Source: Roseivirga pacifica (GTDB lineage: Bacteria > Bacteroidota > Bacteroidia > Cytophagales > Cyclobacteriaceae). From it: a stretch of DNA of 64,000 nucleotides. Both the position numbers and the translations under genes were made by a program. This document shows positions 1 through 9,346 of this stretch, one piece after another. Every line of letters begins with the position of its first letter. Position 1 is the stretch's first letter. Where the stretch lies: assembly GCF_900111145.1 (NCBI RefSeq), contig NZ_FOIR01000002.1, forward strand, positions 1,302,001 to 1,366,000, given 5' to 3'. The notes under the pieces are model-generated. The model saw nothing but the letters and a program-made list of their open reading frames with translations. It did no database searches and was not told where the DNA came from.

Positions 1-606
1 AAGGAGCCCGAGGAGATCAGTATCTCCATTTCCAAGCCAGCCGAAAAAGTAGTGCAAGTAGCTTTCTGCGCTTACGACAGCCAAAAGATCGATTTGGTAA
101 AGCACCTACTGCGATTCAATGATATTCCATGTCTCATTATTTTCGCTTCCACCAAATCTAAGGTGCGCTCGCTTACCAAAGAGCTAAAAGCCGAAGGCAT
201 GAATGCAGCGGGTATTTCCAGCGATTTGGAGCAAGCTGAACGCGAAAAGACATTGAGCCAGTTTAAACACCGCAGCCTACAAATACTTGTTGCTACGGAT
301 GTGATTTCACGAGGTATCGATATCGACAATATCGACATGGTGATAAACTATGACGTACCTAACGACCCAGAGGACTACATCCACAGAATTGGTAGAACGG
401 CACGTGCATCTTCCGAAGGCGAAGCGGTAACATTTATCAATGAAGATGACCAGCAGAAGTTTGCCCGAATTGAGCAAATGATGGAGCGCGAGGTTAGAAA
501 AATCGATTTACCAGAACACATTGGTACTGGCCCTGAATACAATCCTAAGCAGTTCAAAAGAAGTAAAAGGCCGAATTTTAGAAAAAGTAAAACAAAACGT
601 AGATAG
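1..606 (+). CDS. DEAD-box ATP-dependent RNA helicase, C-terminal part (5' end outside the window)
   Basis: The frame is open from base 1, so the GTG at 52 is an internal codon and the gene starts left of the window. What remains is the second RecA-like domain of a DEAD-box helicase: motif IV (LIIFAST), motif V (ATDVISRGIDI) and motif VI (YIHRIGRTAR) are all present. It ends in a lysine/arginine-rich tail of about 30 residues, which in this family helps bind RNA. The family unwinds RNA duplexes with ATP in ribosome assembly and cold adaptation. The Q motif and DEAD box are not visible, so the subfamily (RhlE- or DeaD-like) is open. Next gene on the same strand begins 65 bases downstream. Confidence 0.93.
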   Translation, partial: KEPEEISISISKPAEKVVQVAFCAYDSQKIDLVKHLLRFNDIPCLIIFASTKSKVRSLTKELKAEGMNAAGISSDLEQAEREKTLSQFKHRSLQILVATDVISRGIDIDNIDMVINYDVPNDPEDYIHRIGRTARASSEGEAVTFINEDDQQKFARIEQMMEREVRKIDLPEHIGTGPEYNPKQFKRSKRPNFRKSKTKRR

Positions 607-640
607 TTTGTAATAAAACCATTCACTATTTATATCTTGG
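607..640 (+). promoter_or_regulatory. Possible promoter for the first ABC permease
   Basis: A TTTG at 607-610 and TATCTTGG at 633-640 are 22 bases apart and resemble the Bacteroidota -33/-7 elements (TTTG; TAnnTTTG) with one mismatch in the -7 box. The expected transcript start would lie about 25 bases before the ATG at 671. The -33 element overlaps the helicase stop codon region. Confidence 0.35.
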
Positions 641-670
641 GGATTAACCGAAACTAAATCGACCTAATTA

Positions 671-3100
671 ATGACTGCAAAGACTACCCTAAGGGTCTTT
701 GGTAAGCACAAATTTTATAGTGCCATAAACATACTCGGGCTAAGTACTGGCTTCGCCTTGTGTATGGTCATATTCTTAATTCTCTCTTACGATTACAATC
801 ACGATAGGCTACTACCTGCAGCCGACAGAACCTATAAATTAAATGCTAAATATGTAACTCCAGATAAGTCTGAGTTATACGCGATAACCTCACGATTTTT
901 AGGACCAAAACTAACGGAAGAAATACCCGAGGTTGAAGCTTACGGCCGTTTCTCGCGTACAAGAAGAAGAATTGTAAAGGTTGATGAAAACTACTTTTTC
1001 GAACACGAGCTACTCTACTCAGACCAAGAAAGCATTCGCCTTTTTGAACCAAAGTTTTTGCTAGGTAGCGCCAACCGGGCATTAACCAAAGCAAATGAAT
1101 TGGTACTCACTGCATCAAAAGCCATTCAATGGTTTGGCAGCGTAACGCAAGCACATAACGCCTCCATTTTTGTCGATGGAAAACCCTTTCAGGTGGTAGG
1201 AATTATTGAAGACCTCGCCCCTAACCTTCACTTGCAATTTAAAGGACTACTTTCCCACAAAACCCTCGACAATCAATTTGAGAGGCACTCTGCAGCAAAC
1301 TATTTGGAAGAACTATGGGCTGCGGAATACTTTACTTACGTTCGTTTTGCCGAAAACACTATTCACCATGAGGTGCAAGCCAAAAGTCAGAACTTTCTAG
1401 AAGAAAAAGTTTACCCACTTATAAGGCAAAGAGGAATTGAGGAAGAAGACTTGGTACTGGATTTTGTGCCGGTTACCGACAGTCACTTCGAAACAGAGTC
1501 GGCTTACAACATGCCTACGGGTGATAAAGACTTTTTTAAGATCACACTCATCATTGGCGCGATCATCTTGATAATTATCTCGATCAACTATGCCAACCTT
1601 TCTATGGCGCTTTTGAGCACACGTACCAAAGAGTTGGGTATGAAAAAAGTGCTTGGCGCTACTAAAAGTCAAATAACCGCACAACTTATTTTCGAATCGG
1701 TACTATACGTGATTATTAGCTTACTGCTGGCTTATGGCCTAACCTACCTGATTATTGACAGCAGAGTTTTAGAGTCTATAATTAACAGACCACTAAAGTA
1801 CAATGCGCTACTACAACCAATTACATTACTGGTAAGTCTAATACTGGCCATAACCCTTGCCATACTCAGTTCTTTCTACCCTGCTTTTAAGTATGCAAAA
1901 GTGAAACTGCACGAAGTGGCATATGCCAAAAAACAGTCGAATATGCTGCGAAGCCTTCTCATTACGGTACAGTTTATGGCTTCCCTTCTGGTAATCACTA
2001 GTATGCTTATGATGAAGCTGCAGCTTAACCTAGTGAACAGCCAAAGCATTGGCATTACAGAAGATCCTATGCTGATTGTTGACATGACCGACAACAGAAT
2101 GGCAAGCCAAGCAGAAGAGATTAAGCAAAAACTATCTACACTTAGCTCAGTAGCGCGCATTACCGATGTAAAGCTGAGCAGCGCCAAACACCTGATTGGT
2201 AGCTACTCCATTAACATGGAGGTTCAGCAGAATACTGGCGACTTTAAAGAGCAGATTGTGCAAAGCGCTTTTGTTTCGAACAACTTTAGTAACACTTTCG
2301 ATATTTCGCTGGTTGAAGGCCGCGACTTCAGTGCTGATATACTTTCTGACACCTCAAAAGTTCTGGTAAACCAATCATTTGTACAGCACATGAGTTGGGA
2401 TACAGCCATCGGCAAAAAGGTGATTCATAGAGGGCGCCAATACGAAGTGGTTGGAGTAATTAAAGACTTCTATTTCAAATCATTAAAACAAAAAATTGAG
2501 CCACTAATTCTTTACAAAAAAGCTGTATTCTCAGGCTCATCGCAAAACCTAACCCGAACCAGCTTTCATATAGTAGTAGTCCCAGGGCTGGAAAATCGCG
2601 CAGCAAGCGAAATTGAAGAGGTCTTTCAAAGCTTTTACCCCGAAATACCATTTGAATTTACTGCCATGGAAGATAGAATTGGCAATATGTACATGGACGA
2701 CAGGAAGGAGTCTCAACTAATTGCCATCTTAGGATACATTGCGGTGCTCATTGCTATACTCGGCTTAGTGGGACTCTCCTCTTTCGAGGTAAACCAAAGG
2801 ATGAAAGAAATTAGCATTCGCAAGGTGCTAGGAGCAAGTCCTTCCACATTATTTATTAACCTTAGCCTTAAACAAATTAAGCTTATAGTAATAGCCGGCA
2901 TAATTGCCACTCCGCTGTGTTACATGTTTATCTCCAATTGGTTGAATGAATACGCCTACCGAATTGAACTTTCTACCAACCTCATTTTTGCCGCATTAAT
3001 CAGCCTAATAGCAGTTAGCATTTTGGGTGTGGTTGCCATATCGGCCAAAATAATTGAAGCAGGAAGAGCGAACCCCGCACAAACTTTACGCACCGATTAA
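671..3100 (+). CDS. MacB/FtsX-type ABC transporter permease, large Cytophagales form
   Basis: A protein of 809 residues that duplicates the MacB_PCD plus FtsX unit. One N-terminal membrane helix lies at about residues 15-40, followed by a large periplasmic MacB_PCD domain. Three FtsX helices follow at about 285-410, each unit carrying the usual cue after its first helix (here KELGMKKVLGATKSQI). A second single helix and periplasmic domain come next, then a second FtsX unit near residues 685-800 with the parallel cue KEISIRKVLGASPSTL. The family couples to a LolD/MacB-type ATPase for lipoprotein or peptide export or envelope stress. No ATPase gene adjoins it. ATG start; no SD sequence, as is normal in this phylum. 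It is a tandem homologue of the next gene. The substrate is unknown. Confidence 0.88.
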   Translation: MTAKTTLRVFGKHKFYSAINILGLSTGFALCMVIFLILSYDYNHDRLLPAADRTYKLNAKYVTPDKSELYAITSRFLGPKLTEEIPEVEAYGRFSRTRRRIVKVDENYFFEHELLYSDQESIRLFEPKFLLGSANRALTKANELVLTASKAIQWFGSVTQAHNASIFVDGKPFQVVGIIEDLAPNLHLQFKGLLSHKTLDNQFERHSAANYLEELWAAEYFTYVRFAENTIHHEVQAKSQNFLEEKVYPLIRQRGIEEEDLVLDFVPVTDSHFETESAYNMPTGDKDFFKITLIIGAIILIIISINYANLSMALLSTRTKELGMKKVLGATKSQITAQLIFESVLYVIISLLLAYGLTYLIIDSRVLESIINRPLKYNALLQPITLLVSLILAITLAILSSFYPAFKYAKVKLHEVAYAKKQSNMLRSLLITVQFMASLLVITSMLMMKLQLNLVNSQSIGITEDPMLIVDMTDNRMASQAEEIKQKLSTLSSVARITDVKLSSAKHLIGSYSINMEVQQNTGDFKEQIVQSAFVSNNFSNTFDISLVEGRDFSADILSDTSKVLVNQSFVQHMSWDTAIGKKVIHRGRQYEVVGVIKDFYFKSLKQKIEPLILYKKAVFSGSSQNLTRTSFHIVVVPGLENRAASEIEEVFQSFYPEIPFEFTAMEDRIGNMYMDDRKESQLIAILGYIAVLIAILGLVGLSSFEVNQRMKEISIRKVLGASPSTLFINLSLKQIKLIVIAGIIATPLCYMFISNWLNEYAYRIELSTNLIFAALISLIAVSILGVVAISAKIIEAGRANPAQTLRTD

Positions 3101-3317
3101 TTGGATTGACGTATAACAGCGCACTTAATCATATGCTTGTTTAATCTTGCTAGGAGTCTGGCACTTAGTCAATTCTTCAACCACACAACCCCAAAATTGC
3201 ATCACTCTTCATTTTTGGACTAAGTAAGCAACTATTTTTTTCAACATTCACATTGTCAGAACCCAGCAGCAATGCCTTTACTGACAGCGCAAACAGGTCA
3301 ACTCAAAACCAAACACT

Positions 3318-5798
3318 ATGAAAAACATCGCATACGCGTTTCGCGTGCTCCTCAAAAACAAGTTCTATGCTTTTCTCAACATCTTTGGTCTAGCATTAGG
3401 GCTTGCGGTTAGTATTATTATCCTGCTCTATGTTCAGAGTGATTTAACTTTTGATAAGTCGCATGAAAAATGGGATCAAGTTTATCGCTTGGAATCCAAA
3501 TTCTTCATTCCTCCTAAAAACGATGAGTTTGCTCTTACCTCAATGGCACTTGCCGAAACCATGCAAATGGAGTATCCTGAAATTCAGCACTTCACCAGAG
3601 TAATGAACGCAGGACAAGTGTTGTTTAGAATAGAAGACAGCAACTTTTATGTGGACGACATGTACTTTGCAGACTCGGCCATGTTTAAAATGTTCACCCA
3701 TAAATTTATTCAAGGTGACCCAGAAACTGCATTGGTTGAGCCTCGCAGTCTAGTGCTCACAGAAAGCACCGCAAAGCGGCTATTCGGGAATAAGAACCCC
3801 ATGAATGAGCTGGTAAAAACAGATGCAAACACCTTTACAGTAAAAGGAATTATTGAGGATTTACCAGACAATGTGCACCTTAGGTTTAACGGACTCTTTT
3901 CGTTTGCAACAGTAACCTCTGGTCAGCCACCAATGAACGCCCAACAAAGAATGAGTCAATTGTGGAATGTTGGCACCTATTCCTATGTAATGTTGCCAAA
4001 GAACTATAATGTAAACTCCATTTATGAAAGGTTCCCCGAGCTTTTCGACCAATACATGGCGCCAATCAGGCAGTTTGCCCCTTCCCTAAGAGAAGCCAGT
4101 TTCGAACCGAGATTGGTTCCTTTAAATGAAGTTCACTTTAACTCAAAAGTGCAATACGATTTGGCTACGGGCAACAAAGCCTACACGCAAGCATTTATCG
4201 CCATTGGTTTATTTGTACTGATATTGGCCAGCATTAACTATATGAATCTGGCCACGGCCCGAGCAACCAAACGCTCCAAAGAGGTTGGCATTAAAAAAGT
4301 GCTAGGCTCCACCAAATCGAAACTGGTAGCTCAATTTCTAAGCGAATCTATCCTAATTACCACTTGTTCACTCATTCTAGCCATAGGGCTTGTTTATTTG
4401 GTGCTTTACGGTACCAACGTAAACGATATGCTTGGCAAAAACTTAAGCCTAAACTGGTTAGACAACCCACTACTGTTATTTGGTTCTATCGGCATTACAG
4501 CGTTATTAGGCGTGCTCTCAGGGCTCTACCCTGCATTCTATCTATCGGCTATCTCGGTAATTACTGCCATGAAAGGCTCGGTGAAATCTGGCCCAGGCAG
4601 CATGTTCTTAAGAAAAGTATTAGTGGCATTTCAATTCTTTGTATCCATTGGCGTAGTTATCTCTACCCTGTTAATGAGCAACCAGATAAGCTTTATGAGA
4701 AATAAAGATTTGGGCTTTAATAAAGACAATGTCATCATTATTCCAACTCGCGATACACTTGTGAGCAGAAGGCTTGATGTCATTCAAAATGAGCTGAGAG
4801 AGAATCCCAATATAATTGATGTAACAACATCTACGGGGCTAAGTGCCAGCAACGCCAATGCCGTGGGTAACCGATTAATTGGCGGTGGCCGTCAAGTAAT
4901 GATGGTAGAAGAAGCCGACACACTCATGAAAACAGACACTTATAATGTCATGTTCATTGGTGAGAACTTTGTAAAAGCCATGGAAATGGAAATTATAGCA
5001 GGCAGGGATTTTGATGAAACAATTCCTACCGATGTAAGTGCTGGGGTTTTGGTAAACGAAGCCATGGTAGAATATCTTGGTTGGCCAGACGCTGAAAGCG
5101 CTATAGGCAAAAAAGTACAGAATGCATCGGCTCAGGCAACACCAAGCCGTGTAATCGGTGTAGTAAAAGACTTTAATGCATTCTCGCTTCATGTTAAGGT
5201 AGAACCTACAATCATTCTTCGTTACGAGATTTTTGGTACAATTACCCAAGTCAACCCATCTGTTGTAGTACATGCAAAAGCAGGCACCTTAAAAGCTACC
5301 CTCAGTTATTTAGAGGAAAAGTACGATGAGCTAGACCCTAGCCATCCGTTTGAATATGGATTGTTAGATACGCAAGCAGAAAACCTTTACAAATCTGATA
5401 TGCGACAGAACAAGCTAACCGCCTCCCTTTCTTACATCTGTATACTGATTAGTTGCCTTGGCTTGTTGGGGCTTTCAAGCTTTACTACTGCCACTAGGAT
5501 TAAAGAAATAGGTGTGAGAAAAGTACTTGGTGCCACGGTTCCACAACTCGTTTATTTAATCTTTAAAGACATCATGCTCTTAGTGATTATTGGCTTTGTA
5601 ATAGCAGCACCAGTATCTTATTACTTAATTGAAGACTGGCTGCAGGTATTTCAATACACCATCGATTTATCAACTGTAATCATCGGTGCGGCAGCCATAG
5701 CGGGCATATTAGCGCTTTTAATAGCCTTCTTAACCGTAAGCTTCCATTCACTAAAAGCAGCACAGCAAAACCCTGTAAAAGCGCTTAGGTACGAGTAA
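3318..5798 (+). CDS. MacB/FtsX-type ABC transporter permease, tandem paralogue
   Basis: A protein of 826 residues with the same architecture as its upstream neighbour: an N-terminal helix (about 20-40), a periplasmic MacB_PCD domain, three FtsX helices, then the whole unit again. The post-helix cues KEVGIKKVLGSTKSKL and KEIGVRKVLGATVPQL mark the two FtsX units. Both proteins begin with the same pattern (a short amphipathic stretch followed by NKFYAFLNIFGLALG here), pointing to a gene duplication. It is 217 bases downstream of its paralogue, so it may have its own promoter, although I found no clear TAnnTTTG box. It ends in front of a strong terminator. Substrate and ATPase partner are unknown. 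Confidence 0.88.
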   Translation: MKNIAYAFRVLLKNKFYAFLNIFGLALGLAVSIIILLYVQSDLTFDKSHEKWDQVYRLESKFFIPPKNDEFALTSMALAETMQMEYPEIQHFTRVMNAGQVLFRIEDSNFYVDDMYFADSAMFKMFTHKFIQGDPETALVEPRSLVLTESTAKRLFGNKNPMNELVKTDANTFTVKGIIEDLPDNVHLRFNGLFSFATVTSGQPPMNAQQRMSQLWNVGTYSYVMLPKNYNVNSIYERFPELFDQYMAPIRQFAPSLREASFEPRLVPLNEVHFNSKVQYDLATGNKAYTQAFIAIGLFVLILASINYMNLATARATKRSKEVGIKKVLGSTKSKLVAQFLSESILITTCSLILAIGLVYLVLYGTNVNDMLGKNLSLNWLDNPLLLFGSIGITALLGVLSGLYPAFYLSAISVITAMKGSVKSGPGSMFLRKVLVAFQFFVSIGVVISTLLMSNQISFMRNKDLGFNKDNVIIIPTRDTLVSRRLDVIQNELRENPNIIDVTTSTGLSASNANAVGNRLIGGGRQVMMVEEADTLMKTDTYNVMFIGENFVKAMEMEIIAGRDFDETIPTDVSAGVLVNEAMVEYLGWPDAESAIGKKVQNASAQATPSRVIGVVKDFNAFSLHVKVEPTIILRYEIFGTITQVNPSVVVHAKAGTLKATLSYLEEKYDELDPSHPFEYGLLDTQAENLYKSDMRQNKLTASLSYICILISCLGLLGLSSFTTATRIKEIGVRKVLGATVPQLVYLIFKDIMLLVIIGFVIAAPVSYYLIEDWLQVFQYTIDLSTVIIGAAAIAGILALLIAFLTVSFHSLKAAQQNPVKALRYE

Positions 5799-5824
5799 GA
5801 GGTAAATCTATATTGATAAGAGAA

Positions 5825-5850
5825 GCGCCATCCTAGGATGGCGTTTTTTT
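5825..5850 (+). terminator. Intrinsic terminator after the ABC permease pair
   Basis: Perfect 8-bp stem (CGCCATCC at 5826-5833 with GGATGGCG at 5836-5843), a two-base gap, and seven T residues at 5844-5850 on the plus strand. It lies 28 bases past the permease stop. Confidence 0.85.
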
Positions 5851-5876
5851 ATGGTCGTGACACACTAGTGATAAAA

Positions 5877-5909
5877 ACAAAAAAGGCCTTGCAGCAATGC
5901 TACAAGGCC
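5877..5909 (-). terminator. Intrinsic terminator of tRNA-Ser
   Basis: Read on the minus strand, GGCCTTG (5909-5903) pairs with CAAGGCC (5891-5885), and the run of A on the plus strand at 5879-5884 gives a T tract. It sits directly downstream of the minus-strand tRNA-Ser gene. Confidence 0.8.
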
Positions 5910-5914
5910 GATTT

Positions 5915-6002
<88 letters not shown>

Positions 6003-6132
6003 AGTGCGATGCCTCGCTAAACGGACTGCAAATATAAGCGAATGCCTTTAATTTCAATGCCCGATGGTTCAAAAATTCGAAAAACTATTTCAAGCCAATA
6101 AACCTCTTAGTAGCCACCTCAAAATAGCCCAT

Positions 6133-7185
6133 TCATTTACAGGTACTTAATATGGAATAGTTGTAAAAACTATTTTTTTCTACAGCAGAAAAGAATTCCT
6201 CTAAGTACCGTTTCATAGCTGTTTTCTCCTTGCTATTTAGGTATTCGAATGCATCTATCACTTCAAACAGCTCCGGCTTCTTGGCCTTTAAACCAACCAC
6301 TGCTTCTTCTATTTCAGCTTCGGTCTTACAAGCACCCAAGAAATATCTTTCTTTAACACTATCAATCCCTAGTTGATCGCCAGGCACTGCGTAACCTGCA
6401 TCAACCAAGCCACTATAATCAAAATCGTAAGGCACAGGAACCCCTTCTTGTTCCATTACATCCTTCGATCTAATTACCTTCATGTTATGCCTACCCTGCA
6501 CCGAATAGTCAGCATTGCCAATCATATACTGAAATAGATCTAATGTTGTCATTATTGACCTATCCATAAGCTCATCCCGTAGGTTATCAGACTTTACATT
6601 GAGCATATCCAGTCTTTCAGCCATTACACCTATAGGTTCTATCAAAAATGCCCATGTGTCAATGTTTTTTCCACGTTTTCCGGTATCAATGTATTCCATT
6701 TGCACTAGCCTGACTCTAAAACTGTAAGGGCTTACTACCTGATATAGCTTGTAAGCCAAGTATTCTTTCAATAGATACCTTTTATTCACAAGAGCACTAT
6801 TACAATGCGTAACCAGCTTTATCGTCTTGGTTTCCGATAAATAATCATTTTTCACATCGGCCTTTCTAATATTGAGCTTAATTGGTGGGAAGAAACACTT
6901 TTGGCACCTAGAGTTACCCCTCGCTTTAATGCGCACCTGTTTTACAACAGCTTCATTAATGCTATCCAACTTGTAACTGAGTTCAGCCGGTAAATATTTA
7001 TCGGTATACTTTGCCTTCTTAAAAGCCTTCACATCCATTTTAAGGCTGATTTTGGCAGGTGCCTCAAAAGCAAAAATATCAGAATGAATAAGTAGTGAAT
7101 CCACCAAACCATCCTCCTCCTGAGCCATAACAATCTTACAACTAAGAGAGAGTACGCCACAGAGAATTAAGCAGTATTTTCGCAT
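6133..7185 (-). CDS. Secreted CotH-kinase-like protein
   Basis: A protein of 350 residues with a signal peptide (hydrophobic stretch to about residue 21, MAQ|EE). Segments resemble the CotH kinase family: KARGNSR near residue 90, RYLLKEYLAYKLY near 135, IGNADYSVQGRHN near 225 and PYDFDYSGLVD near 255, where the N and the DFD would be the metal-binding and catalytic residues of the atypical kinase fold. CotH phosphorylates spore-coat proteins in Bacillus; in Bacteroidota the substrates are unknown. It diverges from a DUF4956 gene only 70 bases away. CotH and DUF4956 genes are known to cluster with VTC polyphosphate polymerases, which supports the call. The family assignment is moderate, made by eye. 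Confidence 0.5.
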   Translation of the reverse strand: MRKYCLILCGVLSLSCKIVMAQEEDGLVDSLLIHSDIFAFEAPAKISLKMDVKAFKKAKYTDKYLPAELSYKLDSINEAVVKQVRIKARGNSRCQKCFFPPIKLNIRKADVKNDYLSETKTIKLVTHCNSALVNKRYLLKEYLAYKLYQVVSPYSFRVRLVQMEYIDTGKRGKNIDTWAFLIEPIGVMAERLDMLNVKSDNLRDELMDRSIMTTLDLFQYMIGNADYSVQGRHNMKVIRSKDVMEQEGVPVPYDFDYSGLVDAGYAVPGDQLGIDSVKERYFLGACKTEAEIEEAVVGLKAKKPELFEVIDAFEYLNSKEKTAMKRYLEEFFSAVEKNSFYNYSILSTCK

Positions 7186-7255
7186 AGCAAACTTTTAGTT
7201 ATTCCTAATTTACAGTAAGTTAACAAAAGCAACAGGAGTTAACGTACTCAAAAAC

Positions 7256-7876
7256 ATGGAACTAGCTGTACGACCGGAATTCTACTTGAACTTTGCTAAA
7301 TTTTTCTACACTACAATTGTTGTGTTGGTGTTTAGCCACTTTCTATACCTACCAAAAAACGGCAAAAAGGAATACCTACTCACCAATGTTATGTTATCGG
7401 CCATCATATTTATGATTTGCGCCTTTATTCGCAACGTGCAGCTAGGTTTAGGCTTTGCCATTGGTATTTTCGCCATCTTCGGAATAATTCGCTACAGAAC
7501 TGTTACAATCTCTGCCCGAGAAATGACCTACCTATTTTTAAGCGTGGGCATTGCAGCAAAAAATGCCTTGGTACCATCGGACTTTAACTACTTTACTGTA
7601 GTGCTTAGCGATACAATACTCGTACTGCTTTTATGGGGTATCGAGGCTATGCTCAGCAGAACTTCCACCATGGTTCGAAAGCTAATTACTTATGACAACG
7701 TAGACCTGATTACCCCAGAAAAAGAGACAGAACTTAAGGCAGACCTATCGACCAAACTTGGAATCACTCAGATTGAAAAAATAAAAGTGGGCAAAGTGAA
7801 TTTAAAGGAAAGCACTGCTCGGCTCGAAATCTACTTTATAGACAAAGACGAAAGACACATCACAACACAAGAGTAA
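7256..7876 (+). CDS. DUF4956 family membrane protein
   Basis: A protein of 206 residues with four predicted membrane helices in the first 130: about 12-30, 42-60, 64-82 and 105-125. The segment AIGIFAIFGIIRYRTV followed by REMTYLFLSVGIA is the recognisable DUF4956 core. The C-terminal 70 residues are a soluble alpha/beta domain (KLGITQIEKIKVGKVN...). The function is not established; the family is often encoded beside CotH kinase and VTC-domain polyphosphate polymerase genes. Here a CotH-like gene is divergent and no VTC gene is in the window. ATG start. Confidence 0.75.
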   Translation: MELAVRPEFYLNFAKFFYTTIVVLVFSHFLYLPKNGKKEYLLTNVMLSAIIFMICAFIRNVQLGLGFAIGIFAIFGIIRYRTVTISAREMTYLFLSVGIAAKNALVPSDFNYFTVVLSDTILVLLLWGIEAMLSRTSTMVRKLITYDNVDLITPEKETELKADLSTKLGITQIEKIKVGKVNLKESTARLEIYFIDKDERHITTQE

Positions 7877-7956
7877 AATACCCAAACATAGACCCAAAGC
7901 TAGCTTAACGAAATAAGAACTTTCGAGTCATGGAATCGAGTCATATAAAAGCAAAA

Positions 7957-7987
7957 AACCGCATCAGATTGCTCTAATGCGGTTTTT
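7957..7987 (-). terminator. Bidirectional terminator between DUF4956 and tRNA-Pro
   Basis: AAACCGCAT (7957-7965) and ATGCGGTTT (7977-7985) form a 9-bp stem, with T residues following on either strand. It can end the minus-strand tRNA-Pro transcript and also the plus-strand DUF4956 transcript. Confidence 0.75.
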
Positions 7988-7988
7988 G

Positions 7989-8066
7989 TGGTCGGGGTGG
8001 CAGGATTCGAACCTGCGACCTCCTCGTCCCAAACGAGGCGCGATAACCGGGCTACGCTACACCCCG
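7989..8066 (-). tRNA. tRNA-Pro (anticodon TGG)
   Basis: The minus strand starts CGGGGTG (8066-8060) and pairs with CACCCCG before the discriminator A at 7992. The anticodon arm CCTCG-TTTGGGA-CGAGG gives anticodon TGG. The T arm is GCAGG-TTCGAAT-CCTGC. CCA is encoded (7991-7989), unlike the other tRNAs of this window. Confidence 0.95.
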
Positions 8067-8171
8067 AGCCCTGTTTTTCGGAATGTTACTCCCGAATTGG
8101 ACTGCAAATATAGAGGGTCTTTTTCTTTATACAATAGCCGAGTAAAAATAAATTGAAAAAATATTTACCCA

Positions 8172-8197
8172 CAAAAAAGCCGGCATTCTAGCCGGCT
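8172..8197 (-). terminator. Intrinsic terminator of the DUF1573 gene
   Basis: AGCCGGC (8178-8184) pairs with GCCGGCT (8191-8197). On the minus strand the hairpin is followed by a T tract (plus-strand A run at 8173-8178). It lies 22 bases beyond the stop codon of the gene at 8220. Confidence 0.85.
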
Positions 8198-8219
8198 CAT
8201 ATCTTAATAGCTTATCTAT

Positions 8220-8636
8220 CTACTCCTCAGGTTTTTCCGTGTCACGCAACATCACTTCACCCCTGATAGTAAGCACCACTTGCTGGTTGTCTTTCATATT
8301 TGTAATCAGGGTGACCGTTTTATTTTGCATACCTCGCTTTCCAGCACTCTTAAAGCGTACAAATACCTCACCCTTTTCTCCCGGTGCAATTGGATCTTTA
8401 GAATACTTAGGTACCGTACAACCACACGAACCTCTTGCTGAAAGGATTTTCAAGGGTTCTGTACCAACATTTTCAAAGGTAAAGGTATGTTCAACTGTAT
8501 CTCCTTGAATTATATTCTCAAACTTAAAAAGTGTCTCTTCAAACTTTATTTGTGGACCTGTAGCCACCACCTGCTCCTGCGCAGCAGCCACCTGCAGCAC
8601 ACAAAACGCCACTAGGCTGAATAATATCTTTTTCAT
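8220..8636 (-). CDS. DUF1573 family secreted protein
   Basis: A protein of 138 residues with a signal peptide (cleavage near AAAQ, residue 20). The rest is one Ig-like DUF1573 domain: FENIIQGDTVEHTFTFENVG, then the family hallmark RGSCGCTVP near residue 70, then PIAPGEKGEVFVRF. These proteins are abundant in Bacteroidota and are thought to be periplasmic or surface beta-sandwich domains; no biochemical role is established. It is a single gene with its own terminator. Confidence 0.88.
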   Translation of the reverse strand: MKKILFSLVAFCVLQVAAAQEQVVATGPQIKFEETLFKFENIIQGDTVEHTFTFENVGTEPLKILSARGSCGCTVPKYSKDPIAPGEKGEVFVRFKSAGKRGMQNKTVTLITNMKDNQQVVLTIRGEVMLRDTEKPEE

Positions 8637-8673
8637 ATCTAATGCTATTTTCGTTCAATTTAGTAAACGCACA

Positions 8674-9339
8674 TCATTCAAGAAAGCCTCCATCTGTAAT
8701 TGCTACATTGATAAAGTCGAGCATATGCACCACAGCCTTATAACTACTCACTACCAGTTCAGAAAAGTCATCAGACAGAAAGTCCACCCTATTAATAGGC
8801 CTAAAGACTGCCAGGCTTTTCATTTTCAATAATTCAATTTGCGGATGATTCTTGTCAAACCCTTTTGGTGCATTGGTTAATTTATCTTCGTGATACAATT
8901 GAAAATGCGTATTAAAATACTCTTCTTCTAAAACACCCTGCAGCCGATCTCCTTCATAATCTATCTCCATCCTCAACTTTTTCAATTTATCTGTTGGCGG
9001 GTGCCATAGACCTCCAGCAATCAAGAGTTCATCAACCCCTAGGTGGATATAAAAATCTGCCAAACCCTTTCCGTAACCAAACCCAATACCGAAGTGATCT
9101 TTATAGGTTGGCCGGTCAGGATGAAACATCAAGTTATTGTTTATTCTATTGAGGGACTTTCTAGCCGTAGGCTGAACAATTCTTGGATCAAAAGACTTTA
9201 GCTCATCCAGAATCGGGTCGAAAACCTTTACCACCTCCTGCTTAGCCGACTCATACCAAGCCCTATTTTGATCCATCCATTCCTTGGAATTATTCGCAAC
9301 TAGTGCTTCTAGAAAACTAAAAATCTCTTGTCTCGCCAT
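8674..9339 (-). CDS. DUF2461 family protein (copy 1)
   Basis: A protein of 221 residues from the ATG at 9339; an upstream in-frame TTG at 9354 would add five residues and overlap the preceding stop, so ATG is preferred. Conserved DUF2461 features: FLEALVANNSKEWMDQNRAWY at the N terminus (closely matched in its neighbour), then RINNNLMFHPDRPTYKDHFG, GADFYIHL-type strands and APKGFDKNHPQIELLKMKS near the C terminus. The family has no established function. It lies 7 bases downstream of a paralogue, surely co-transcribed. The arginine pattern RINNN differs from the RIYRDTRF of the other copy, so the two may have diverged in function. Confidence 0.85.
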   Translation of the reverse strand: MARQEIFSFLEALVANNSKEWMDQNRAWYESAKQEVVKVFDPILDELKSFDPRIVQPTARKSLNRINNNLMFHPDRPTYKDHFGIGFGYGKGLADFYIHLGVDELLIAGGLWHPPTDKLKKLRMEIDYEGDRLQGVLEEEYFNTHFQLYHEDKLTNAPKGFDKNHPQIELLKMKSLAVFRPINRVDFLSDDFSELVVSSYKAVVHMLDFINVAITDGGFLE

Positions 9340-9346
9340 AGGTATT

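Noticed and set aside
4364-4705. Plus-strand 113-codon frame
   Set aside because: It is a shifted frame inside the second ABC permease, which has clear FtsX features in its own frame.
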